Source: Terriglobus roseus DSM 18391
GTDB lineage: Bacteria; Acidobacteriota; Terriglobia; Terriglobales; Acidobacteriaceae
Assembly: GCF_000265425.1 (NCBI RefSeq)
Contig: NC_018014.1
Location: 5,022,001 to 5,086,000, forward strand
Direction of reading: 5' to 3'
Length of the DNA: 64,000 nt
The notes under the pieces were generated by a model. It was given only the letters and a program-made list of their open reading frames with translations, was not told where the DNA came from and searched no databases. Each line of letters starts with the position of its first letter. Position 1 is the first letter of the stretch. A program made the position numbers and the translations under genes. Below, in pieces: positions 1 through 7,902 of this stretch.

Positions 1-864
1 GCAACCATGCGCGCTCACCTGCGCTACACGGACACGCTGCTGAAGCTGCAGGCGCATGCCTACGGCCTGTATCACATGACCGATCCGGCGACTTTCTTCA
101 ACCGCGAAGACCTGTGGACACCCGCGACCGAAGCGACCATGGACAGCCAGGGTCAGCGCTCCATGCAGGAGATGCAGCCGAACTATGTGCTGATGAACCT
201 GCCCGGCGAGAAGGGCATGGAGTTCGTCAACATCCTGCCGTTCACGCCAAGCAACCGCAACAACCTGATCGGCTGGATCGCGGGCCGTAGCGACGGCGCA
301 AACTACGGCACAGCCGTCGCCTATAACTTCCCGAAGACGCGGCTCGTCGATGGCCCTTCGCAGATCGAAGCACGCATCGACCAGAACGCGCAGATCAGCG
401 GGCAGCTCACGCTGTGGAACCAGCAGGGATCGCACGTGCATCGCGGCAACCTGCTCGTAATCCCAACCGGCACAGCGCTGCTCTACGCGGAGTCGATCTA
501 TCTGCAGGCCGACCGAAGCCCCATGCCGGAACTGCGGCTCGTCGTGCTGGCACTGCAGGATCGCCTGGCCTACGGCACGACATTTGAAGCCGCGCTCTCA
601 AGCCTCTTCAACGGAACCGAGTCCTCCATCACGCAGGTGGCGGCGCAACCGTCGGCATCACCCGCGAACAGTGGGACGACTGCTTCGGCAGCCTCGCTGA
701 CCGCAGTCGTACCCGGACCAACAAACCGCAACGCAGAGATCCAGCAAGCCGCGCAAGATCTCGCGGAGTATCAACGTCTGACCGCGCAGGGCAAACTGGG
801 CGAAGCTGGCGCGAAACTGGATGCTCTGAAGGGCATCTTGAACCGGCTGGCGGCTGAACGTTGA
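1..864 (+). CDS. UPF0182 family membrane protein, C-terminal part (5' truncated by window)
   Basis: The frame is open through the window edge, so the first visible Met (base 7) is internal and only the C-terminal 287 or so residues are present. The segment matches the soluble C-terminal part of UPF0182 proteins, large bacterial integral membrane proteins of unknown function: visible landmarks are the YHMTDPATFFNREDLW stretch, PYVL/FTP-type segments such as NILPFTPSNRNNLIGW, and a late VIPTG...YAESIYLQ block. A low-complexity Ser/Ala/Thr linker follows, then a charged C-terminal helix (ending LGEAGAKLDALKGILNRL). The upstream membrane segments are outside the window. Family assignment is fairly sure; the function is unknown. 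Confidence 0.85.
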   Translation, partial: ATMRAHLRYTDTLLKLQAHAYGLYHMTDPATFFNREDLWTPATEATMDSQGQRSMQEMQPNYVLMNLPGEKGMEFVNILPFTPSNRNNLIGWIAGRSDGANYGTAVAYNFPKTRLVDGPSQIEARIDQNAQISGQLTLWNQQGSHVHRGNLLVIPTGTALLYAESIYLQADRSPMPELRLVVLALQDRLAYGTTFEAALSSLFNGTESSITQVAAQPSASPANSGTTASAASLTAVVPGPTNRNAEIQQAAQDLAEYQRLTAQGKLGEAGAKLDALKGILNRLAAER

Positions 865-974
865 CGTCGAGACCTGTCGGTCTCCGGTCATACGCCAGAA
901 ACCAATACGCGATACCATAAACCGTTCGTCGCCTTTGCCAAGATGCAGAGGCCTTAAGAGGGCAGACACAGTAG

Positions 975-3377
975 ATGGGTGAGAAGCGTTGGGTGTTGTT
1001 GATTGCGAGCGAGGTCGGTCGTACCGACTCCGTGTCAGACCGTGCGATGGAGCGCCTTGTTGAGGCGATCGGCGCGGAAGGCTACGAGGTGGTGCGTACC
1101 ACCTCGCCGGAAGACGGTCGTTCGCTTGTAACGTCGGACCCCAGCTACTCCGCCATCCTGCTGGATTGGGATCTTGAGAGCAACTCGCAGTTTGAGGAAC
1201 GCGCTGCGCTGGACGTCATCCGCGCCGTGCGTCATCGCAACAAGAAGGTCCCCATCTTCCTTATCGCCGACCGCACCCTAGTCAGCGAACTGCCACTGGA
1301 AGTGGTCAAGCAGGTCCACGAGTACATCCACCTCTTCGGCGACACGCCGGCCTTCATCGCGTCGCGTTTGGACACCGCCATTGAGCGGTACCACGAGCAA
1401 CTGCTGCCGCCGTACTTCCGCGAACTGCTGAAGTACAACGATCAGTCCGCGTACTCGTGGGACGCGCCCGGCCACATGGGCGGCGTCGCCTTCCTGAAGC
1501 ATCCTGTCGGGCAGGAGTTCCACCGCTTCTTCGGTGAGAACCTCATGCGGTCGGACCTTGGTATCTCGTCCGCCCCGCTGGGTTCGTGGCTTGACCACAT
1601 CGGGCCTCCGGGCGACTCCGAACGCAACGCCGCACGCATCTTCGGCGCGGACTGGACCTTCTACGTCCTCGGCGGCTCCAGCACCTCGAACCAGATCGTC
1701 GGCCACGGCGTCATCGCGCAGGACGACATCGTCCTCGCCGACGCCAACTGCCACAAGTCCGTCTGTCACTCGCTGACCGTCACCGGCGCACGTCCCGTCT
1801 ACTTCAAGCCCACGCGCAACGGCTACGGCATGATCGGCCTGGTGCCGCTCAAGCGCTTCTCGCCGCAGAACGTGCAGGACCTGATCGCACGCAGCCCCTT
1901 CTCTGCCGAGGCACGCTCGCAGCAGCCGACCTACGCGGTCATCACCAACTCCACCTACGACGGTCTCTGCTACAACGTGAACCAGGTCGTTGAGGAGTTG
2001 AAGGGCTCCGTGCCGCGCGTGCACTTTGACGAGGCGTGGTACGCGTACGCAAAGTTTCACCCCATCTATCGCGGCCGTTACGCCATGGGTGTGCCGCGCG
2101 ACATGGAAGACCGACCGACCATCTTCTCCGTGCAGTCCACGCACAAGATGTTGGCCGCCTTCTCCATGGGTTCCATGGTCCATGTGAAGCTCAGCGATCG
2201 CGCGCCAATGGACTTCGACCAGTTCAACGAAGCCTTCATGATGCACGGCACCACGTCGCCCTTCTATCCGCTGATCGCCTCGCTGGACGTGGCCGCGGCC
2301 ATGATGGACGAGCCCGCCGGCCCCACACTCATGATCGAAACGCTGGCCGACGCCATCAGCTTCCGCCAGGCGATGAGTTCCATCGCACACCGCCTGCGGA
2401 CGGAGTCCGAGAATGGCGAGCGCTGGTTCTTCGGCATCTACCAGCCCGAACGCGTCATCGATCCCGCGACCGGCGAGTCGATCCTGTTCGAAGACGCGGA
2501 AGACGAGCTTCTCGCCACCGAACCAAGCTGCTGGACGCTGAAGGCCGGCGACGAGTGGCACGGCTACGCGGACGAAGGCTCGCCCGACGACTACTGCATG
2601 CTGGACCCGGCCAAGGTCACCATCCTGACGCCCGGCGTCGACGCCAAGGGCACCATTGAGCAGTGGGGCATACCTGCAGCCGTGCTGACGGAGTTCCTTG
2701 ACTCACGCCGCGTGGAGATCGCCCGCACAGGCGACTATACGGTGCTGGTCCTCTTCTCGGTCGGAACGTCGAAGGGTAAGTGGGGCAGCCTGCTGGAAAA
2801 CCTCTTCGAGTTCAAGCGTCTGTACGACTCCGAAGCGGCGCTGGAAGAGGCACTGCCGGAGCTGGTCCAGAAGCATCCCGGCCGCTACCGCCACATGTCG
2901 CTGAAGGAACTCTCCGACGAGATGCACGAGGCCATGATCGAACTGAATCTCGCAGGCCTGGTCAACGCCGCCTGCGACGAAGACTTCGACCCCGTGCTGA
3001 CGCCGGCGCAGACCTATCAGAAGCTGGTTCGCAACGAGACCGAACGCATCCCCTTCACAGAGATGCCGGGTCGTATCGCGGCCGTGATGCTGGTGCCGTA
3101 CCCGCCGGGTATTCCCATGTCCATGCCGGGCGAGCGCCTGGGCGGACCGGATTCGCCCGTCATCCGCCTCATCCTGGCGATGGAGCAGTTCGGCAAGCGC
3201 TTCCCCGGCTTCGAGCGGGAAGTTCACGGCATCGAGGTGGATGCCGAGGGCAATTACTGGATGCGAGCCGTCATCGAAGAGGGCAAGCAAGCCACACACA
3301 CCGAGACTGTCATCACAGAGCCGGTCCTCAGCGGATCGCGCCTGCCCAGCCGGCCTGTGCGGCACTCCACCGAGTAA
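975..3377 (+). CDS. Orn/Lys/Arg decarboxylase (PLP-dependent, 800 aa)
   Basis: This is a large fold-type I PLP decarboxylase of the bacterial biodegradative arginine/lysine/ornithine group, which removes CO2 from a basic amino acid to give agmatine, cadaverine or putrescine. Residues 1-130 form the response-regulator-like wing domain typical of the long AdiA/LdcI-type enzymes. The PLP domain carries SAPLGSWLDHIGPPG near residue 200, HKSVCHSL near 260, DEAWYAY near 355, and the Schiff-base lysine K391 in STHKM. The C-terminal domain holds PYPPGIPMSMPGE. The length fits the family (about 710-800 aa). Substrate cannot be decided from sequence alone. It stands alone and ends in a strong hairpin terminator. 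Such enzymes act in polyamine synthesis or acid resistance; which applies here is open. Confidence 0.93.
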   Translation: MGEKRWVLLIASEVGRTDSVSDRAMERLVEAIGAEGYEVVRTTSPEDGRSLVTSDPSYSAILLDWDLESNSQFEERAALDVIRAVRHRNKKVPIFLIADRTLVSELPLEVVKQVHEYIHLFGDTPAFIASRLDTAIERYHEQLLPPYFRELLKYNDQSAYSWDAPGHMGGVAFLKHPVGQEFHRFFGENLMRSDLGISSAPLGSWLDHIGPPGDSERNAARIFGADWTFYVLGGSSTSNQIVGHGVIAQDDIVLADANCHKSVCHSLTVTGARPVYFKPTRNGYGMIGLVPLKRFSPQNVQDLIARSPFSAEARSQQPTYAVITNSTYDGLCYNVNQVVEELKGSVPRVHFDEAWYAYAKFHPIYRGRYAMGVPRDMEDRPTIFSVQSTHKMLAAFSMGSMVHVKLSDRAPMDFDQFNEAFMMHGTTSPFYPLIASLDVAAAMMDEPAGPTLMIETLADAISFRQAMSSIAHRLRTESENGERWFFGIYQPERVIDPATGESILFEDAEDELLATEPSCWTLKAGDEWHGYADEGSPDDYCMLDPAKVTILTPGVDAKGTIEQWGIPAAVLTEFLDSRRVEIARTGDYTVLVLFSVGTSKGKWGSLLENLFEFKRLYDSEAALEEALPELVQKHPGRYRHMSLKELSDEMHEAMIELNLAGLVNAACDEDFDPVLTPAQTYQKLVRNETERIPFTEMPGRIAAVMLVPYPPGIPMSMPGERLGGPDSPVIRLILAMEQFGKRFPGFEREVHGIEVDAEGNYWMRAVIEEGKQATHTETVITEPVLSGSRLPSRPVRHSTE

Positions 3378-3393
3378 TAACCCGCAGAGTGTC

Positions 3394-3436
3394 AGGGCCT
3401 TCCCGCGAGTCTTCGAGGGAAGGCCCTTTCCCTTTG
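3394..3436 (+). terminator. Rho-independent terminator of the decarboxylase gene
   Basis: An 11-bp GC-rich inverted repeat (AGGGCCTTCCC at 3394-3404 with its complement at 3417-3427) with a 12-nt loop is followed by a T-rich tail. It sits 16 bases after the decarboxylase stop. Confidence 0.85.
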
Positions 3437-3517
3437 ACCTCAACGCATTCGGCGCAAACGATCATTCCAGACAGGCACACAAAACTGCTAACCTTGTAGC
3501 ACCGCGGAACACCAAGC

Positions 3518-3607
3518 GGAGGGATGGGCGAGTGGTTTATGCCTACTGTCTTGAAAACAGTCGACCCGTAACAGGGTCCGGGGGTTCGAATCCCTCTCCC
3601 TCCGCCA
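3518..3607 (+). tRNA. tRNA-Ser(UGA)
   Basis: Class II tRNA with a long variable arm. Acceptor stem GGAGGGA (3518-3524) pairs with TCCCTCC (3597-3603); the anticodon loop CTTGAAAA gives UGA; the T arm contains GGTTCGAATCC. Discriminator G at 3604 and an encoded CCA at 3605-3607. Confidence 0.97.
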
Positions 3608-3681
3608 CCTCTCCCCCGACCTACCTGTCCTAAGCCATCCGTAAAATCTTCCTGGAAAGTGCCAGCAGGTACACTCGGCCC

Positions 3682-4434
3682 ATGCTGCATCTTTCTCCCC
3701 ATCCGGAGCTGCACGGCCTTCTGGAGGCAGCCGCATATGCCTTGGGATACGCCGCGTATAAGCAGCAACGACGTCTGCGCGGCGACGTGGTGGAGGAGCA
3801 GCAACGCTGGAGCGTGATTGCAGCGGCGGCCGTGGGTGCACTAGTGGGCAGCCGAGCGCTGGGTCTGCTGGAGCAGGCGCCGCGGATGCACATCACCCTG
3901 TCCCAGGCGCTGCTGCCGGGTGGCGGCAAGACCATCGTGGGTGGGCTGCTGGGCGGTTGGATCGGTGTTGAGGTGGCCAAGGCAGCGCAGGGCATTCGCG
4001 CACGTACTGGCGATCTGTTTGCGGTGCCGTTGTGCATTGGCATTGCCGTGGGACGCATCGGTTGCCTGCTTGCCGGGCTCGCAGACGATACTTACGGCAC
4101 GCCCACAACACTGCCGTGGGCCGTCGACTTTGGCGACGGCATCGGGCGGCATCCCACGCAGGCCTATGAGATCGTCTTCCTGCTCTTCCTCGTCGGCGTA
4201 CTGCGGTGGATGGAGAAGCGGCCGCACGCCAACGGCACCCTCTTTCGCATCTTCCTCGCGGCATACCTGGCATGGCGCTTCCTCATCGACTTCCTCAAGC
4301 CGCAGCCACTGGTGGGTGGCTTGAACTGGATCCAGTGGGCATGTGTCGCTGGACTGGCCACGATCCTGACGTCGCAACTACGGACCCAGGGTTTACAGCC
4401 AGCAGAAGCCGGACAGGTGAATCATCAGGGCTAG
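3682..4434 (+). CDS. Lgt-family (prolipoprotein diacylglyceryl transferase-like) membrane protein
   Basis: A 250-aa multi-pass protein of the Lgt family. Canonical Lgt moves diacylglycerol from phosphatidylglycerol onto the lipobox cysteine of prolipoproteins. Visible family blocks: a Gly-rich membrane segment GGLLGGWIG (87-95), the GRIGC signature (124-128), and a long DDTYGTPTTLPWAVDF / GDGIGRHPTQAYE block (135-163), then three further hydrophobic segments. Odd: where E. coli Lgt has the essential His of its SFHGGL motif, this protein has KTIVGGLL, so that His is Val86, and the residues after GR differ from the usual GNF. That suggests a paralog with a changed substrate rather than the housekeeping enzyme. 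It is the first gene of a closely spaced plus-strand set ending in a lipid-modifying-type radical SAM protein (gaps of 24, 9 and -4 bases). Confidence 0.8.
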   Translation: MLHLSPHPELHGLLEAAAYALGYAAYKQQRRLRGDVVEEQQRWSVIAAAAVGALVGSRALGLLEQAPRMHITLSQALLPGGGKTIVGGLLGGWIGVEVAKAAQGIRARTGDLFAVPLCIGIAVGRIGCLLAGLADDTYGTPTTLPWAVDFGDGIGRHPTQAYEIVFLLFLVGVLRWMEKRPHANGTLFRIFLAAYLAWRFLIDFLKPQPLVGGLNWIQWACVAGLATILTSQLRTQGLQPAEAGQVNHQG

Positions 4435-4458
4435 AACACTCAAGTTAGACTGCATGCC

Positions 4459-4701
4459 ATGTCCTTCTTCTGGAACGAAAGCAAACCGCTCCTGAAGCGG
4501 TTGATTACCGCCTCGGCCGTATGCGCTTTGCTGGGGGCAGGCACTTGCGGTGTCAGCGCGATTTCAGGTGCAGGCCATTCGCGTTTTTTTGCCGTCGTCG
4601 CTATGGCCGGCGGTGTAGTGTTCCTCCTTTCCGTACATGTTCTCGTGGTCTCGTCTCTAATCCTGAGTCTCCAATCGATCGTCCGGTTTTTCCGCCGCTA
4701 G
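4459..4701 (+). CDS. Small two-helix membrane protein
   Basis: 80 residues with two hydrophobic segments (about 14-37 and 43-70) and a basic C-terminus ending FFRR. I do not recognise the family. It sits 24 bases after the Lgt-like gene and 9 before the next small membrane gene, so it is probably co-transcribed with them. It may be an accessory subunit of the lipid enzymes flanking it; that is inference from position only. Confidence 0.6.
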   Translation: MSFFWNESKPLLKRLITASAVCALLGAGTCGVSAISGAGHSRFFAVVAMAGGVVFLLSVHVLVVSSLILSLQSIVRFFRR

Positions 4702-4710
4702 CGTGTTCGA

Positions 4711-4911
4711 ATGAAAGGCATCATGAAGAATCCACTGATCCTACTGGCTGCCAGTTGTGGCTGCGCCTTGCTGGCCTTGGGCATATGCGGGCAGGGCCAC
4801 ACCGATCAAGCGCTCTATCTGGGCCTCGGTCTGCTCGGTCTTGCCGCCGTTGGTGCGGTCGTCGCGATTCTCTGGATGCTTGGCAGTCTGCTGATGGGGA
4901 GCGGTAAGTGA
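4711..4911 (+). CDS. Small two-helix membrane protein
   Basis: 66 residues with two hydrophobic helices (about 7-25 and 34-60) and a C-terminal Gly/Ser/Lys tail. A second Met at residue 5 (base 4723) is an alternative start. Its stop overlaps the GTG start of the radical SAM gene (GTGA, bases 4908-4911), which indicates translational coupling. Family not recognised. Confidence 0.6.
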   Translation: MKGIMKNPLILLAASCGCALLALGICGQGHTDQALYLGLGLLGLAAVGAVVAILWMLGSLLMGSGK

Positions 4912-6386
4912 GCGCTCCCACCCGGCCCTATCTCTTCTACGACACTGCGGTGTCGCTCTGTGGCACCTGCTATCGCCGAGTCGACGCCAAGATCGTCTTC
5001 GAAGACGCGAAGGTCTTTATGCTGAAGCGGTGCCCGCAGCATGGCTTCCAGCGCGTGTTGATGGCGGATGATGTGGACTACTATCGCCGCTGCCGCGAAG
5101 TCTTTCTGAAGCCGCCCGAGATGCCGCAGCACTACAACACACCGGTGCAGTACGGCTGTCCGTATGACTGTGGACTATGCCCGGAGCATGAGCAGCACTC
5201 CTGCCTGTCGCTGCTTGAGATCACGGACGTGTGCAACCTGACCTGCCCCATCTGCTACGCGGGCAGCGGCACCCACCGCACCACGCATCGGCCGCTGGAG
5301 CAGGTAGAGCGCATGCTCGACATGATCGTCCGCAATGAGATGGAGCCGGACATTGTGCAGATCAGTGGTGGTGAGCCCACCATTCATCCGCAGTTCTTCG
5401 AGATCCTGGACGCCGCGAAGCGTCGGCCCATCAAGCACCTGATGGTGAACACCAACGGCGTACGCATTGCAACAGAACCGGGCTTCGCCGAGCGGCTTGC
5501 GACGTACATGCCCAAGTTTGAGCTGTACCTGCAATTCGACTCGCTGCAACGCGATCCGCTGATGCAGCTACGCGGTGCCGACCTGCGCAACGTGCGAACA
5601 AAAGCTCTGGAAAAGCTGAACGATCTCGGTGTCTCCACAACGCTCGTCGTTACGGTCGAGCGCGGCGTCAACGATGGAGAGCTGGGCGAGATCGTCGACT
5701 TCGCGCTGACGCAGCCGTGCGTGCGCGGCGTTACCTTTCAGCCGGTGCAGCAGGCCGGCAGGCTTGAGAAATACTCCGCCGCGGAACATCGGCTGACACT
5801 CACAGAAGTACGTCGCCGCATCCTCGATCAAACCTCCGTCTTCAAGCCAGAAGACATCATTCCCGTGCCATGCCATCCCGATTCCCTCTCGATGGGCTAC
5901 GCCCTGAAGCTGGCAGGCGGAGTAACACCGCTGACCAGCATGATCCCGCCGGAGGTGCTCATCAACGGCGCCTCGAACACCATCATTTATGAGCAGGACA
6001 AGGGCATCCGCGAGCACATTGCGAAGAACCCGGGCCTGTTGATGAAGGCCGCGGCGAACCCCGTCAAAGAGGGCCTCTTCAAGCTTTTCAGCACAAACCA
6101 TTCGCCGCAGTCGCAGGCCAGCACGCTGCGCGATCTGCTGTGCTGCCTGCCGCAGGTTCTGCAACCGAAGGACCTTACGTACAACAATCTCTTCCGCATC
6201 CTCATCGTGCAATTCATCGATGCCGACAGCTTCGACCTGCGCAGCATTCGCAAGACATGCATCCACATCGCACACCCCGACGCGGAGCGTTTGATCCCCT
6301 TCGACACCTTCAACATGTTCTACCGGGATGAACTGGAACAGACGCGGCTGGAGCCGTTGCGCAAGCTCGCGCTTGCGACCATCTAG
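4908..6386 (+). CDS. Radical SAM protein, tetraether/membrane-spanning lipid synthase-like (Tes/Mss type)
   Basis: A 492-aa radical SAM enzyme starting at GTG. The SAM-binding CX3CX2C is C109-NLT-C113-PI-C116. Upstream lies a distinctive cysteine array: C18-GT-C21, C42 in KRCPQHGF, and C84/C88/C91/C99 in GCPYDCGLCPEHEQHSC. This rubredoxin-like site plus auxiliary-cluster pattern directly before the radical SAM motif is the layout described for the archaeal tetraether synthase Tes (MJ0619 family, COG1964), whose bacterial relatives are proposed to join two fatty acyl tails into membrane-spanning lipids such as the iso-diabolic acid of Acidobacteriota. ISGGEPTIHP (about 148-157) is the usual GGE strand. 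It is coupled to a small membrane protein and preceded by an Lgt paralog. Radical SAM identity is certain; the lipid-coupling role is inferred from the family. Confidence 0.82.
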   Translation: MSAPTRPYLFYDTAVSLCGTCYRRVDAKIVFEDAKVFMLKRCPQHGFQRVLMADDVDYYRRCREVFLKPPEMPQHYNTPVQYGCPYDCGLCPEHEQHSCLSLLEITDVCNLTCPICYAGSGTHRTTHRPLEQVERMLDMIVRNEMEPDIVQISGGEPTIHPQFFEILDAAKRRPIKHLMVNTNGVRIATEPGFAERLATYMPKFELYLQFDSLQRDPLMQLRGADLRNVRTKALEKLNDLGVSTTLVVTVERGVNDGELGEIVDFALTQPCVRGVTFQPVQQAGRLEKYSAAEHRLTLTEVRRRILDQTSVFKPEDIIPVPCHPDSLSMGYALKLAGGVTPLTSMIPPEVLINGASNTIIYEQDKGIREHIAKNPGLLMKAAANPVKEGLFKLFSTNHSPQSQASTLRDLLCCLPQVLQPKDLTYNNLFRILIVQFIDADSFDLRSIRKTCIHIAHPDAERLIPFDTFNMFYRDELEQTRLEPLRKLALATI

Positions 6387-6605
6387 CTAAGGCTGCAGCT
6401 TCTTCGCTGCCCTTATGCGTACTCTTCACTGGCACGGCGACATCCGCAGTATCCTTGGCAACACTTACCGTTGGCTCTGTCCGCTTCGATGACTTATGAA
6501 AGCCGCCTGCTACCAGGAATGACATCCCAGTCACGCACGGCAGAGCGTGCTTCGTAGTGCGACGCGGATTGTTTGCGGATGCATGCGGCAGACGTCCGAA
6601 GCGAG

Positions 6606-7334
6606 TCACCGGTTCGGAGGCATCTCTTTCCGCAACCTTCGCTGATAGATGCCGTTGAAGGTAACTCCCATGCCACCACAGCCTGAGTTGGCATCGTCGC
6701 TCGCACCATCATTGACCAGCAGCCATGGACCTACTTGCCTCATGGTCACCGTGCAACGAGCGGTGGGATCGTCGGCGTTCTGCGTGAAGCTGGCGATTGC
6801 TCCCGTTGCAGACGTGATCACACGAAGCGTTCCGTCCGCAGCGCCGGTTCGAACGTTGTCCGGCTGAACCGCATAGGTGGCGATCCCGGAAGCTGCGTAC
6901 TGACCTGCGCGTCTGCGGATCGTGAGTACGGCATCCCCCTGAACACGTTTCCACGTATCTGCCCAGTCGCCCTCCAATGCCGGCATTGGAGCAGGCGTCA
7001 ACGCATCGCTCGCAACCCAGCCCGTGGTTTGACGCTTGCCACTCCAGTAAGCAGCACAGCGATAACGCCCCTGCGTTCCGGTCACCAGCACTTGGTTCCC
7101 GCGGACGAGATAGGCCTTGCCCTCGCATTTGGTACCGGCTGCCGGGCATCTATCGTCGTCGCGCAGAATAGGCAGGTGGTCCACACGAACCGTGGCAACG
7201 GATAGATCCGTCACAGATTGCGGAAACAGATAGGCGTTGCATGACTCAGCGACTGCATGCCCCACCGCCAACAGGCAGAGGGAGGCAGCCAGCAGAAAAG
7301 ACCACACTCGATTCGATCCTTTACGCGGCTGCAA
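6606..7334 (-). CDS. Secreted protein of unknown function with SH3-like N-terminal half
   Basis: 242 residues with a clear signal peptide (basic start, hydrophobic 11-27, cleavage near AVAES). The next 80 residues contain several Cys, a pattern resembling bacterial SH3 domains (VRGNQVLVTG...WVASDAL), and the second half a repeated beta pattern ending in QRRLRKEMPPNR. Mature Cys are even in number, consistent with disulfides in the periplasm. No recognised family or operon partner. The 219 bases between the radical SAM stop (6386) and this stop hold no gene I can support. Confidence 0.6.
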   Translation of the reverse strand: MQPRKGSNRVWSFLLAASLCLLAVGHAVAESCNAYLFPQSVTDLSVATVRVDHLPILRDDDRCPAAGTKCEGKAYLVRGNQVLVTGTQGRYRCAAYWSGKRQTTGWVASDALTPAPMPALEGDWADTWKRVQGDAVLTIRRRAGQYAASGIATYAVQPDNVRTGAADGTLRVITSATGAIASFTQNADDPTARCTVTMRQVGPWLLVNDGASDDANSGCGGMGVTFNGIYQRRLRKEMPPNR

Positions 7335-7902
7335 TCAAAACCTCGCTTCCACGACTACGCCAGTTGCACATCATCACTCAAAGAAGCGAATGTCACCTTC
7401 GTTGTTGATGTCATCGAATGCTCTGATGCAGCACGAAAGCACCTGGTCAGCTGCCCACGGCGTTATCAGAAGGAAAGGCCAGGGTTTGGAAACAATCCCT
7501 TCAGCCTTGCAGCACCACCCACAAGCAGGCGCAGATAGCCTTCGAGGTCGCGCCGCGTGCTTCTCTAGTGCATGCGTTTCGACCAAACGTCGAGACACCG
7601 GACAAACTTATCGGGCCGACGTGTAAGCCAACGGCGAGAGTCAAAGAGCATCGACCCGTCTTCAGAAACAGCCGTTCTAACCAGCGACATATTCGGCCTA
7701 AACGAAGCTCCGTAATATTGCGAGTTATACGGACTTACAGCCCTTTACTCCAAGCTTAAGCAGAGCTTAAGAGTTTTGCCACATTATGCCCATTTCTCAG
7801 GAATTGAAATACACCATTCATTTCTGATTCACGATCCCGCAACGGTGTGAACGCTAAGTTAGCTCTGTTCCCAAATATCAATATTTTCTAACTGGAGTTC
7901 AC
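7335..7902. promoter_or_regulatory. Intergenic region between divergent genes; direct repeat AGCTTAAG
   Basis: 568 bases without a convincing gene, between two divergent starts. It becomes AT-rich close to the TonB receptor. Two copies of AGCTTAAG lie 11 bases apart at 7753-7760 and 7764-7771, one helical turn, which could be a regulator half-site pair. No promoter can be placed with confidence. Confidence 0.3.

Noticed and set aside
1278..2561. Long open frame on the minus strand inside the decarboxylase gene
   Set aside because: No family motifs; the GC-rich plus-strand gene has full catalytic blocks, so this is a shadow of it.
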